64,000 nt of DNA from Jiangella endophytica (GCF_003427025.1 NZ_QVAI01000001.1:186001-250000); one strand, 5' to 3'; shown: positions 47,601-55,031, counted from the first letter of the stretch. The notes: generated by a model from the sequence alone, not told the origin. Made by a program: numbers and translations.

Positions 47601-49926
47601 CTGTGACGGCAACGACCCGCGCCGTCTCGTCGCTCAGTGTCCGGATCGGGTAGCCAAGGCGGAAAAGAACGCTCGGCTTCCAGTAGTTCTGGAACATGCT
47701 GAGGTACTTCGAGACCTCGTCCGTGGTCGCGCCGGCAAGCGCCTTGATGCCCGAGCCGTGCCGCTCCAAAAGGGAGTCCAAGGCGCGGAGATCCACGGGG
47801 ATGTAGTAGTTCTGAAGCTCGGTCACCGTGAGCGGAAGTTCGATGGTGCGTACGCCATCGCCATCCTTGAAGCTGATAGCCGAGATCGACCGGCCATCCT
47901 CGCCGGCCGTGGAGTAGGCCGAACTTTCCTTGTGGTTCTTGATGATGTCGCGGAACAGCGCCTCTCGCTGTCCGCGGACGCTGGCTGCGATCTCCCGAGC
48001 GAGGTCAGCCGTGATGCCGTGCTTCCGAGCGATGACCTCAACGCCGAGATCTTCCATCTGACCGGCGACCGCTCGCCGCTCCACGTCCGTGGACGCGGCA
48101 GAGGCACGAGTGAGGATGAGTCGACGGGCCTCGTCGAACACCTCGGGGTCAGGAACACCCTGTCCGCCGTAGGCGGCCATGCTGTCGAAGTACCGGCTGG
48201 CGGATCGGTACAGGGAGTCAGGCTGGGATAGGTCGGCTACGCCGGGGCGCTGACGAAAGGCCGCCCGCGGGTACTTGGTGTAAGCCTCAGCAACGCCAGA
48301 AGCGCCGGACGGCCGGTAGACGTGGGTAACCGCCTCGGGGAGGCTCTGAGAGAATCCCTGACCGGCGCCAGGAACGGCGCGGACGCCACTGGTTGCACGA
48401 GACGCCAGAGAGCCCCTGAATCGCTCGTAGGACTCATAGCTCTGGAGCTGCGCCCGAGCCAGCTCAGCCTCACCCATGGCGGCCTGCATGTCCTGTCGGG
48501 CAAGCATCGAGCGCTCGTACCGCTGGTACCCGGTGAGGCTGGGATCAGTGAGCGTATCTTCGAGCGCCAGCTCTGACTTGAGCACGGCGTCATCGAGAGC
48601 CGGCACCGTTGTGTCGCGCATCGCGTTGATCGTGTCGGACAGATGGCGCGTGGTCGGGTCCGACGCCAAGCGCTCCAAGGCGGCCCCGTTTCCGAGCATG
48701 GCGCCCACCGACATGAAGAAGTTGTTGTCGTCGTACTCGTCCAGCTCATCGAACGTCTCAGGATCGCGCTTGCGAAGGCGAGAGACATCCGCGAACAGGC
48801 CGGCGGCATCGGGCGCGTCGGCGAAGGCGAACTCCGACTCGACCAGATCGACGACATCCTTCTCACCACGACGCACCTGGTCCCGCAGTGACACCATCCG
48901 CGATCGCAGACGTTCGGCGTTGCGCCCGGCGATGTCCCATGGACGAATGTTGAGCCGCGCGAGTTGTTCGTCGTTGGCCGTAACGACCTGGCGCACGCGA
49001 GCCGCGTTGCGCTGACCGAGAACAGCAAGGTCCCCGCGCTGGAGGGCGCGAGTGACGCTCACAGCCTTACCGCCGATCACCAGGGGATCGGCAAACCAGG
49101 TCTTGAGGAAGTCCAGCGTCCCGGAGCTGATGTTGTAGACCGGGTCACTGGCCCGAAGTGCCGCATACGCGGCGTCGTTGGGCCGACCGTATTCGTCGAA
49201 GCCGCGGTCGTAGTAGTTGTCGAACTCGTCCGCCGTCATGTCGGTGAAGGCGATGAACCCGGACTCGGTCCAGGCCTGGCCGGCGGTGGAGTGGTTGGCC
49301 CGCTCCCAGGCGTCAGCCCACGTGGAACCGCGGAAGAGGCTCCCCCAGGAGTCCTCGGCGGCGGCGATGTTGATGGCCTGGGCCGGCGCGGCGAGAACGT
49401 CATCGGTGGTCTGCGTGACCGTGTCGAGCGCGTCCCCGACGAGGCCGCGGGCTACCTCCCGATCGGCCTCCATGTCTTCGGCGCGTTCGTCACCGAACAG
49501 AAGCTCGTCCTGCTTGCGGGCAGCGCCGCGAAGGGCTCCGACAACATCGCCACCGCGCTCCGCAACAGTCTGGGCGCCACCCGCGGCGCCCTTGATGACT
49601 CGTGCCGCGTTGCTGGCAACCGGAACGTCCGCGTCCCCTAGAGCGTCGAGCCCGCGGGAGACCATGCCCAGGAAGCCACCGCCGCCCTGGTCGGGCGACT
49701 CCTCCGCAAGCTGCTGCTCGAACTCGATGGCGCGAGCGCGCTCCTCCTGCTGGTCGCTCATCGCCTGGAGGGCGTTGACCATCGCCTCGTACTGCGACGG
49801 CGAGAGCGGGGCCATGCTGGCGTCCAGCGCAAGGCCGAAGTCCGGTCGCGGCGAGACTGAGGATGTGGTGGCCGCCGCTGCGAAGCCCATTCGCTCTGCC
49901 CACCACGCACTGTACTTTCTGGCCAA
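44659..49926 (-). CDS. Giant phage-structural-like protein (1755 aa)
   Basis: This is a 1755-aa soluble, mostly helical, Ala/Arg/Glu-rich protein with no signal peptide and no enzymatic motif I can identify. Segments such as LRFLSPFMGAWQETMVKWS, QGSPWWLPSGGPLVQFPAK and FLFRLGYP-like SVLFRLGYPIRTLSDETA resemble large virion or internal ejection proteins of actinophages; this is recollection, not a search result. I chose the TTG at 49926 because a terminator hairpin (49944-49975) lies between it and the longer ORF start at 50052, and AAGGA is correctly spaced. It is the last gene of a minus-strand array of small genes. No capsid or terminase accompanies it. Confidence 0.6.
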   Translation of the reverse strand: MARKYSAWWAERMGFAAAATTSSVSPRPDFGLALDASMAPLSPSQYEAMVNALQAMSDQQEERARAIEFEQQLAEESPDQGGGGFLGMVSRGLDALGDADVPVASNAARVIKGAAGGAQTVAERGGDVVGALRGAARKQDELLFGDERAEDMEADREVARGLVGDALDTVTQTTDDVLAAPAQAINIAAAEDSWGSLFRGSTWADAWERANHSTAGQAWTESGFIAFTDMTADEFDNYYDRGFDEYGRPNDAAYAALRASDPVYNISSGTLDFLKTWFADPLVIGGKAVSVTRALQRGDLAVLGQRNAARVRQVVTANDEQLARLNIRPWDIAGRNAERLRSRMVSLRDQVRRGEKDVVDLVESEFAFADAPDAAGLFADVSRLRKRDPETFDELDEYDDNNFFMSVGAMLGNGAALERLASDPTTRHLSDTINAMRDTTVPALDDAVLKSELALEDTLTDPSLTGYQRYERSMLARQDMQAAMGEAELARAQLQSYESYERFRGSLASRATSGVRAVPGAGQGFSQSLPEAVTHVYRPSGASGVAEAYTKYPRAAFRQRPGVADLSQPDSLYRSASRYFDSMAAYGGQGVPDPEVFDEARRLILTRASAASTDVERRAVAGQMEDLGVEVIARKHGITADLAREIAASVRGQREALFRDIIKNHKESSAYSTAGEDGRSISAISFKDGDGVRTIELPLTVTELQNYYIPVDLRALDSLLERHGSGIKALAGATTDEVSKYLSMFQNYWKPSVLFRLGYPIRTLSDETARVVAVTGSFTHMLGQLPQALAVGAANMVPRTVNLVGAPFRAASRKRWADRNPEVVKGDSSFSMIDPARRQVIESKTQDADHLVQRRLAALADGRPAPKASGIVAKFDGQLKASPAGFAVDVATGKKVNAKTPVVDLGLDRAEDFAELTGEVLASYAYRNADRLSHPDGVLTVAKTDDGWHVSIGRKGAGYKKLETIKQPALVRRVRIGGEEFGAPAEPGQGDIYEALMSSDSYHRSMATSYERNVGLFRSEMMRAGRTVIGEAGHAELWAKIIRDQLVPDPVVRRVLDDGTDSTVAWLKQTPEGRAIALRIPFRSHDPIKWTDKLQQHIDAFLPDEVLRAKVRANEEITAEELQARINRNDANVPQAIDEASVQFERGEGLLARAMGKFVDTGYKVLGTLPTDTLIRQPFFRTNYKNRLRGLVDTLEDGQEITAEGRKLMETQARNFALKETRRYLFSLADETDLTHTLRFLSPFMGAWQETMVKWSTIIMERPESLARLWVNGWQDLDELWFLEMVDENGLPADDPEHGELTHIRMPWVDDGLRFFDQFLPGDQSAAAEIFQDAKIDKNNLNTVIQGSPWWLPSGGPLVQFPAKALLGDRPDLADEGGVQSFIYKYLFPTGVPEWVDSVLPAGWQQQALRYVQGEDDPVFQTLAANVYKQDIYNWIAEGRVGPEPTPSQSREKAEAAQAFMIAGRFISPASFTMETEGQFFIDAANRIQAEEGDTRAAAARFIAEYGDDAWLWWTSNSKSRTGVPATSDAFEQQQEYAKLIEDFPELGLAIVGMDTQKGPFNYDVHQWQRKQGDRIAFTPDESLARAESEEGWRRWNQLSTEVDTELAARGLTNEQQAGAEDLAITKRYYRDQLSVELPGWAESSSKIDTDKSYDLLRSFIAAIEGGNAPDPRYRPDWRGIHEFLEINRQFGAELDSRALQGGSRNIEAEENTDVHHAYAITVGELVLSNPMFAELYHRFFESHSLTNGSAGLWP

Positions 49927-49943
49927 TGCTTTTCCTTGAGTAT

Positions 49944-49975
49944 AGAAAGAGGCGCCCTCCGAAGAGGGCGCCTCA
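49944..49975 (-). terminator. Intrinsic terminator just before the giant gene
   Basis: GAGGCGCCCTC and GAGGGCGCCTC form a perfect 11-bp stem with a 4-nt loop; on the minus strand TTTCT follows. It lies between the small-gene operon and the giant gene, so it may set their relative expression. Confidence 0.8.
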
Positions 49976-49982
49976 GTTGTTG

Positions 49983-50108
49983 TTAGTCGAGGATGTCTGA
50001 GTAGGTCAGGTCGGCACCGGGCGGCGGCTGACTCTCGGGGAGCTGTAGCCACTCCTCGAACTTCCGCTCCAGCCAGAGTCGAAGAAAGTACCAGTCGAAC
50101 TCGGTCAT
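49983..50108 (-). CDS. Tiny element protein (41 aa)
   Basis: This 41-aa frame reads MTEFDWYFLRLWLERKFEEW then LQLPESQPPPGADLTYSDIL. It overlaps the upstream gene by ATGA (50105-50108) and ends right before the terminator, which supports it as a real translated gene. Aromatic- and Glu-rich; function unknown. Confidence 0.55.
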   Translation of the reverse strand: MTEFDWYFLRLWLERKFEEWLQLPESQPPPGADLTYSDILD

Positions 50109-50320
50109 GAGACCAGCCCTAGCGTGTCGATCTCCTGGAGGATCTGCTGCCGCGTGTCGCAGCGATCGATCGCCTCAAGAGTCGCATCAAGCGCGGCCTT
50201 CCATCCCTCGGAGTAGGCCGCCACGATGGCGGCGTCAGCCTCAACCTTAGGAATCATTTGGGGTGGCGCCGCAGGAGGCTCTACAAGCCGACCCATGGCA
50301 CCCATTACGAGTTCAGGCAC
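50105..50320 (-). CDS. Small element protein (71 aa)
   Basis: This 71-aa protein (MPELVMGAMGRLVEPPAAPP) has a helical second half (ILQEIDTLGLVS at the end). It is unrecognised and is part of the tight minus-strand array between 49983 and 51916. Confidence 0.5.
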   Translation of the reverse strand: MPELVMGAMGRLVEPPAAPPQMIPKVEADAAIVAAYSEGWKAALDATLEAIDRCDTRQQILQEIDTLGLVS

Positions 50321-50322
50321 GA

Positions 50323-50538
50323 CTACTCCCCGGTCAGCTCAGCCTCAGCGGCTGCGAGGGCAGCAGAGCGGGCGTCCACCTGGGTATCACGCAGGATCTC
50401 GTCGACTCGCTGGTCGATTCGCTGCTGAAGAGCCTCCTGCTCGCGCTTGGCCTGTACAGCTGTGTTGCGCTCGATGAGCTTCTGGCGGCCGGCCTCAATC
50501 TTGGCCGGGTTCACCGGGAGCTGATCTGGCTGCCTCAT
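50323..50538 (-). CDS. Small coiled-coil element protein (71 aa)
   Basis: This 71-aa charged helical protein (AGRQKLIERNTAVQAKREQE, ALQQRIDQRVDEILRDTQ) starts in overlap with the upstream stop (ATGA at 50535-50538). A scaffold-like or structural role is possible from its composition only. Confidence 0.5.
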   Translation of the reverse strand: MRQPDQLPVNPAKIEAGRQKLIERNTAVQAKREQEALQQRIDQRVDEILRDTQVDARSAALAAAEAELTGE

Positions 50539-50990
50539 CCAGTCACCTTGTCGATTTCTACTTCTGCCTGCTTCAGGAAATCGGCCTTACGAGCGGCCAC
50601 GGCGGCTGCCTCCAGCTCTAGTGCCTTGGCGTCGATGGCGGCCTTTCGCTCGGCCTCGCGCTGCTTGGCAACCTTGGCCTCCCGCGCCTCTTCCTGGAGA
50701 CGTGCGCTCTCGGCCTGCTGCTCAAGATCCTCGCGATAAAGCTCGTCCCAGTTATCGATGCCGCGAGCCTTGTTCTCCTCGGTGAAAGTCAGTATTGCTA
50801 CGGCTAGCACGTCCCCGCCGTCGATGAGGCTCGCAGAATCACGAAGGCCCCTGGAGCCACCCTGAGGGGCCGTGAGCCTGGCCCAGTCCTGAGCCTCCTT
50901 CTCTGTGGCAAAGCCGCCGACAACGCGGAGCCGCGGCTCACCACGACCATTGCTGCGAAGGATTACGGAGTATGTCTGCTGGGAAGCCAT
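50535..50990 (-). CDS. Element protein with C-terminal coiled coil (151 aa)
   Basis: The N-terminal ~80 residues look beta-rich (TYSVILRSNGRGEPRLRVVG). The C-terminal half is a long Glu/Ala/Lys coiled coil (REDLEQQAESARLQEEAREA). No family is recognised. It belongs to the minus-strand array before the giant protein. Confidence 0.5.
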   Translation of the reverse strand: MASQQTYSVILRSNGRGEPRLRVVGGFATEKEAQDWARLTAPQGGSRGLRDSASLIDGGDVLAVAILTFTEENKARGIDNWDELYREDLEQQAESARLQEEAREAKVAKQREAERKAAIDAKALELEAAAVAARKADFLKQAEVEIDKVTG

Positions 50991-50992
50991 TA

Positions 50993-51391
50993 CTAGCGCC
51001 GCCCACCCAGAACAGCGGCGATCGCTTCGTCAGGGGTCGTTGCGGCGGCTAGGTCAGCCTCGATCTCCTCGGCTGAACGCCGGGAGGGCGCGGCCGGCTG
51101 CTGGTCCCCAGACAGCACCCGTCCGGTGGCTGCCTGGACAATGCCGATCACCTGGTCGTAGCTCATCATGTTGTCGAGTTCGGAATCATCCAGGGGTAGC
51201 CTGGCCGGGATCGCCGGAGGCACGGCTGGCCGCTGCTCAACGACGTTGCGTTCGGGGGACGCGAGCTGAGCCTTCAGGTCTTCGATCTCCTGCTGTTTGG
51301 CGAGAATCGCCGCAGCCTGTGATCGCTCAAAGTTGGTCGCCTTGTAGCCGGCGGACTGTTCGCCGTACAGCTCTTCGAAAGAGTTGGTCAT
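50993..51391 (-). CDS. Element protein (132 aa)
   Basis: This 132-aa protein has a coiled-coil segment (SQAAAILAKQQEIEDLKAQL), a Pro-rich linker (VPPAIPARLP) and an acidic C-terminal part ending AAVLGGRR. It is unrecognised. A strong RBS (GAAAGGAAAG) precedes the ATG at 51391. Confidence 0.5.
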   Translation of the reverse strand: MTNSFEELYGEQSAGYKATNFERSQAAAILAKQQEIEDLKAQLASPERNVVEQRPAVPPAIPARLPLDDSELDNMMSYDQVIGIVQAATGRVLSGDQQPAAPSRRSAEEIEADLAAATTPDEAIAAVLGGRR

Positions 51392-51424
51392 GCTTTCCTT
51401 TCGGGTTAATCGGGTTGGATCGGG

Positions 51425-51916
51425 TTAAGCCGAGAGGCCCGGAGCACCCGACAACTCGACGGGCCTCTCGGAGTCCTGCATGAGAGTGGTTCCATCGCTG
51501 GATGCGGCGGACTCTCGAAACTTCAGTTCTTGCAGCGCCGCATAAACTTCACGGAACCGCTCCTTGAGCGCTTCGCGCTCTGAGACCAGGCCTGAGACGA
51601 GCCGATAGACATCGTCGATTGCTTTGGCCTCGCTAGCCTTCATGCGCTCGATCTCTTGCGTCAGGGCTTCCACCTGCGCTTCGGCTTCGCGGGCACGGCG
51701 CTTGGCTCTGCCCTTCTTGCTTGCCTCGGCGGCCACCGCTCGGCGGAAACGAGCGGCGCGAGGGTCATTCCACTCGATCGTGTTTTCGCCCTCGTGAACC
51801 GGCATGGCGTCGTAAACGCTCTCGGCGTACTCCTCAACGCTTGCCGGGGTTACCCGCTCTCCACGATTCGCTGACGCCAGTCCTTCCGCCGGCTCGCGTT
51901 TCTCATCATGATTCAC
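51425..51916 (-). CDS. Coiled-coil element protein, scaffold-like (163 aa)
   Basis: This 163-aa highly charged protein has a long central helix (KKGRAKRRAREAEAQVEALT, QEIERMKASEAKAIDDVYRL) flanked by disordered ends. The layout resembles phage scaffolding proteins, but no capsid gene follows, so this is only a suggestion. The start has GGAGAAG upstream. It heads the array that leads to the giant protein. Confidence 0.5.
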   Translation of the reverse strand: MNHDEKREPAEGLASANRGERVTPASVEEYAESVYDAMPVHEGENTIEWNDPRAARFRRAVAAEASKKGRAKRRAREAEAQVEALTQEIERMKASEAKAIDDVYRLVSGLVSEREALKERFREVYAALQELKFRESAASSDGTTLMQDSERPVELSGAPGLSA

Positions 51917-52037
51917 AGGTCTTCTCCTGTCTGTTGATCGCAGGCCAATGCCAAGCCACGGAGGAATGGCGACAAGCTCCTACTGTCGGAATCTTCTACT
52001 CACCTTCGGGCCGATCGATCGAAGGTGGGTCAATGAG

Positions 52038-52084
52038 AGTGGGGAAGCTCAACGCGGCAGGGAGAGCCGCGGAACTTCCCCACT
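52038..52084. terminator. Two-stage hairpin between minus-strand operons
   Basis: The outer arms AGTGGGGAAG and CTTCCCCACT pair, and an inner GCGGC/GCCGC stem pairs within. It lies between the gene ending at 52103 and the gene starting at 51916, so it probably ends the upstream regulatory operon. Confidence 0.65.
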
Positions 52085-52102
52085 CACTAATACGTACGTG
52101 CC

Positions 52103-52936
52103 CTAGGCTGCGATATTCGACATCTCGCTAGAAGATTCTGGGAATTCTTCAGAGCGAACGCCGTCCAGAATCGAACAGTCGGAATCCGGGTATCCTTCGA
52201 GCACGTTCCCTTGAACCGCGGGCGCCGGCCAGGAGCCGTGAACCATGGGCTCGAAGACGGCAGCGGAACGAGCCCGCTTACGGGCTCGGGTTACTCGCTG
52301 CCTGAGCGCCGCGAGCGTTGGTTTGGGCTCGGGGAGCAGCGCATGAACTTCGGCCACCGTGTAACCAGCGCCCAGAAACTCAAAGACGGCTCGCTCGAAC
52401 CGATCCACGGTCGCGAGAGCACGCTCCCTGGCCGCGACCTCGCATCCATAGATGTAGGACGCGCAGCGATCGCCTTCGGGCATCGCGGCGTATCCATCGT
52501 TGGTGATCGTGGCGAGGTCACCGGCATAGCGCGCGATGGCGGACTCCAGATCTTCAACGGGCTCTCCGTCTTCGCCGGTCACCAGGGCGAAGAGCGAACC
52601 TTGGGCTCTCTCTTTTCGCCAGGCGTCTGTCGCGCGCTGGCGCATCCAGGCGACCAGACCGCCGACCCCCAGCGGTGTGGGGCGCGGAGTCGGGCAGACA
52701 TCGCAGCCAGGGCAGCCGAAACGGTGCCACTGCGCAACCTTGAGGAACAGAACCTCTCTGATACGCGAGTCTGTCTCATCGATCTCGTCAGGCCACGTCT
52801 GACGGGCCTGGCGGAACGCCTTATCAACCATCAACGGCCAGTCGCCAGGAACGATGACCCCTCGGGCGGCCCAGCGCTCCCGCCAGTGCTCAGACGAGTT
52901 CGCCGGGTCGAGCAGGCGCACAAGCTGGCGGATCAA
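52103..52936 (-). CDS. Putative sigma-factor-like / HTH protein (277 aa)
   Basis: This 277-aa protein ends in a segment that looks like sigma-70 region 4: FERAVFEFLGAGYTVAEVHA then LLPEPKPTLAALRQRVTRAR and a basic tail. A central Cys cluster (CPGCDVCP) is also present. It could be an element-encoded transcription activator for the adjacent late-type array. The TTG start overlaps the upstream stop (TTGA), which decides the start. Confidence 0.5.
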   Translation of the reverse strand: MIRQLVRLLDPANSSEHWRERWAARGVIVPGDWPLMVDKAFRQARQTWPDEIDETDSRIREVLFLKVAQWHRFGCPGCDVCPTPRPTPLGVGGLVAWMRQRATDAWRKERAQGSLFALVTGEDGEPVEDLESAIARYAGDLATITNDGYAAMPEGDRCASYIYGCEVAARERALATVDRFERAVFEFLGAGYTVAEVHALLPEPKPTLAALRQRVTRARKRARSAAVFEPMVHGSWPAPAVQGNVLEGYPDSDCSILDGVRSEEFPESSSEMSNIAA

Positions 52937-53091
52937 GCTGCCACCAGAGCCTGCTCAGAGCGCCAATCACCCCAATCGAAAGCGCCGGCCTGGCTGGCCG
53001 TCTCGCGGTCCCCGTACATCAGGCGGTAGGGGGTCCAGAGCCCATCGTCTATCTGCAGCCGTCGAGCCTTCCGCCTCTGTGCTCCGTTCAC
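52933..53091 (-). CDS. Small element protein (52 aa)
   Basis: This 52-aa frame (MNGAQRRKARRLQIDDGLWT, PYRLMYGDRETASQAGAFDW) starts with GTG overlapping the upstream stop (GTGA) and ends overlapping the next start (TTGA). A GGAGGAGG box lies upstream. The overlaps on both sides support it as real. Function unknown. Confidence 0.6.
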   Translation of the reverse strand: MNGAQRRKARRLQIDDGLWTPYRLMYGDRETASQAGAFDWGDWRSEQALVAA

Positions 53092-53411
53092 CTACCGTCC
53101 TCCTCCGGTATGGCCGCCTGGTAGACGGCCCGCTTCCACGCCTGGCCCTTGACCACACGAACTAGGTAGCCCGCCTTAACTGCCTTCGATATTGACGTGA
53201 CGACCTTCGACCGATTCCGCCGAAGAATTGTCACGAGGTCTTCCTCTGAAACTGAAACCGTGCCCTCATCGGACATCGCCTCGTAGAGCAGCAGGAGAAC
53301 AACCTTTACCTCTCCGGACAGGCGCCTTGAGGAGATGACCTCCAGACGCCATCGCTCAGCGAAGCTAGCCGGCTCCATGATGTCGAGCAGGGACTCAGTC
53401 GTATAGGCCAT
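53088..53411 (-). CDS. Winged-helix DNA-binding protein (107 aa)
   Basis: This 107-aa protein has a MarR-like wHTH pattern: VKVVLLLLYEAMSDEGTVSV, then EEDLVTILRRNRSKVVTSIS and a following AVKAGYLVRV. It is a candidate regulator, possibly the one that binds the 20-bp palindromes at 53499-53965, which lie in and upstream of its own operon. Its start overlaps the end of the preceding gene by 17 bp. Confidence 0.6.
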   Translation of the reverse strand: MAYTTESLLDIMEPASFAERWRLEVISSRRLSGEVKVVLLLLYEAMSDEGTVSVSEEDLVTILRRNRSKVVTSISKAVKAGYLVRVVKGQAWKRAVYQAAIPEEDGR

Positions 53412-53736
53412 CGCCTACCAGCCGACCTCTGCGAAATAGCCGCTCGTATTCCAGGTACTCGGGAGATGAGATGACCTCGCGAACCCACGGCTCTTCAGTG
53501 ATGGACCCGTGTCCATCACCATTACTAAGACAGTCGTAGGCGTGAACCCATCCACCCGCCCGCGTTACCAGATCGCCAGCGGAGATCTCGCCATCGCACT
53601 TCGAGCACCGGCCGGCATAGAGCGCGACATATGAAGTGGGCGCCAGCGAGGCGCCACCATGAATGTAGTGCTTCTGGCCCAGGGCACATCGAAGGCAGGA
53701 ACCCTCGGTGATGGACACGTGTCCATCGCCATCCAT
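53395..53736 (-). CDS. Zinc-ribbon-like protein whose gene contains two operator-like palindromes
   Basis: This frame of 113 aa has CLRCALGQKHYIHGG, CSKCDGEISAGDLVTR and HAYDCL, the same C-x2-C ... GD ... HAYxCL pattern as the protein at 43818-44219. Two copies of the 20-bp palindrome are translated in frame as GDGHVSITE (N-terminus) and GDGHGSITE (after HAYDCL). The ATG at 53736 has no RBS, so the true start may lie later or the N-terminal palindrome may be untranslated. Confidence 0.5.
   Translation of the reverse strand: MDGDGHVSITEGSCLRCALGQKHYIHGGASLAPTSYVALYAGRCSKCDGEISAGDLVTRAGGWVHAYDCLSNGDGHGSITEEPWVREVISSPEYLEYERLFRRGRLVGDGLYD
53499..53518. repeat. Palindromic repeat copy 1
   Basis: TGATGGACCCGTGTCCATCA followed by CCATTACTAAG. 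It lies inside the gene at 53395-53736 and is one of four copies in 470 bp. Confidence 0.9.
53709..53728. repeat. Palindromic repeat copy 2
   Basis: TGATGGACACGTGTCCATCG overlaps the start of the gene at 53395-53736. The central 16 bp are a perfect palindrome. This copy lacks the trailing CCAGTACTAAG. Confidence 0.9.
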
Positions 53737-53823
53737 CGAGCTAATGCCTCACCCCCTTAAGTCCGGACAGGGCAGGGCCGCATAGCTCTGATGCGGGAGT
53801 CTGCTCCGTCCGGAGCCCTTTAG

Positions 53824-53843
53824 CGATGGACCCGTGTCCATCA
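53824..53843. repeat. Palindromic repeat copy 3
   Basis: CGATGGACCCGTGTCCATCA followed by CCAGTACTAAG, in non-coding DNA upstream of the minus-strand operon. Confidence 0.9.
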
Positions 53844-53945
53844 CCAGTACTAAGGATATCAGGATGTAACTACTAGGGGCATGCTAGGGAAAGTCATGAA
53901 TGCGTATCCTGGAATCGACCTGCAAAGACGCCTAAGCCTCATCAG

Positions 53946-53965
53946 TGATGGACACGGGTCCATCA
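53946..53965. repeat. Palindromic repeat copy 4
   Basis: TGATGGACACGGGTCCATCA followed by CCAGTACTAAG, in non-coding DNA. Copies 1 and 4 are nearly identical over about 36 bp including the flanks. Confidence 0.9.
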
Positions 53966-53976
53966 CCAGTACTAAG

Positions 53977-54872
53977 ACACAGACGTGCCAAGTGACCTGC
54001 GCTCGCGGTCCAGGCGAAGCCTGCTCGCGTGCCCGCTGCCACTTCGCTCACTGGTTGCCTGCGGCGTGCCTCCAGGGCACGCCTTCGGCTGCGGCGAAGG
54101 GTCGAAGGCGGAGGTCTGGAGTCTGTAGCGGCCCGGCTTCGCGGCCGGGCCGCCTGGTAGTCGTTCCCTAGGAGTTCTCTCCTCGCCGCAAGGCCGCGCC
54201 GCCCGCCAGCGGGCGCGGCCGGAACCCTCAAAGAGACGTGTCAGCGGTCAGTGCTCGCTCGTGCGAGCGACCCCACTGTCAGCGGTCACGTAGCTATCTC
54301 TTCGAGGGTCGAAATGAGATCTGGAGGCCCAAGAACGACTACTACCAGTTTGCACCCCAAATTCAGGGGCCTGTTGATGGTGGGGGTTAAACTCAGCGGC
54401 CCTCGTCCAGCGGCGGACTTTAACGGACAATTGTGAGCGTAGTCAGTATCAGAGCCCGCGGCCCCGCTTAAGCAACGGGGGGTCAAGCTCAGGTGGTCTC
54501 ACGCCCGAAAGGTCCTGCCCAAGGGGCCATGAGTCCCTATAAGGGCAGCGCGAACGAGTGACCAGGGCAAGAGCCTGGGACGGAACGCCTAGGATCGGTA
54601 CCATCGCAGGTCAGGGCGTTGATCGCCTATTGTTGCGCGGCCCGCATTGGCCGCCAATGGCATGGAAGTAGGAGCAGGTCTAACGCTGATCTGGGGCCTA
54701 CTGCGGGCGTTCAGGGGGGTGCGGAGCAACGCTCCCCCATATGTCGACCCCTTGCACTGCATGATTAGAGTGCGTTTCGTGCCAGTTGGCATCTAGTACT
54801 AGACAGATATGCGATCCTGTGTTTGTCTAGAGCCGGACAGGATCATTACAGTGAACACTGGAGGGCAGAGCA
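53977..54872. other. Non-coding divergent region of the element
   Basis: No convincing gene occurs between the minus-strand array (starting 53736) and the plus-strand gene at 54873. It holds two copies of TGTCAGCGGTCA (54239 and near 54281) flanking a CGCTCG-TG-CGAGCG hairpin, and several stretches with stable-looking stems around 54450-54600. Together with the palindrome cluster it is the best candidate for the element's control region, origin or a structured RNA. Confidence 0.5.
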
Positions 54873-55022
54873 ATGAGCATCAACATCACGGACCTGTACG
54901 ACGAGGATCACTCCGAGCTTGAGGACGACTCCCTGTGGGAGCCCGAGCGCCCCCGTGTGCGCATGAGCTTCGATCAGTTCCTGTCGCGCCTCGACCAGGT
55001 GAGCACCCAGCTTGCTCGCTGA
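54873..55022 (+). CDS. Small acidic element protein (49 aa)
   Basis: This 49-aa frame (MSINITDLYDEDHSELEDDS, LWEPERPRVRMSFDQFLSRL) has a GAGGG RBS and is followed directly by a terminator hairpin, which supports it as a gene. Strongly acidic N-terminal half; function unknown. Confidence 0.6.
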   Translation: MSINITDLYDEDHSELEDDSLWEPERPRVRMSFDQFLSRLDQVSTQLAR

Positions 55023-55031
55023 ACGAATGAC

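Noticed and set aside
53499-53976. Possible CRISPR array from the four palindromic repeats
   Set aside because: Spacing is irregular (about 210, 115 and 122 bp), two copies lie inside a gene, and no cas gene is present.
54440-54600. A tRNA or structured RNA gene in the element's non-coding region
   Set aside because: Several stems can be drawn, but I could not fold a tRNA cloverleaf or match a known RNA family, so no RNA gene is claimed.
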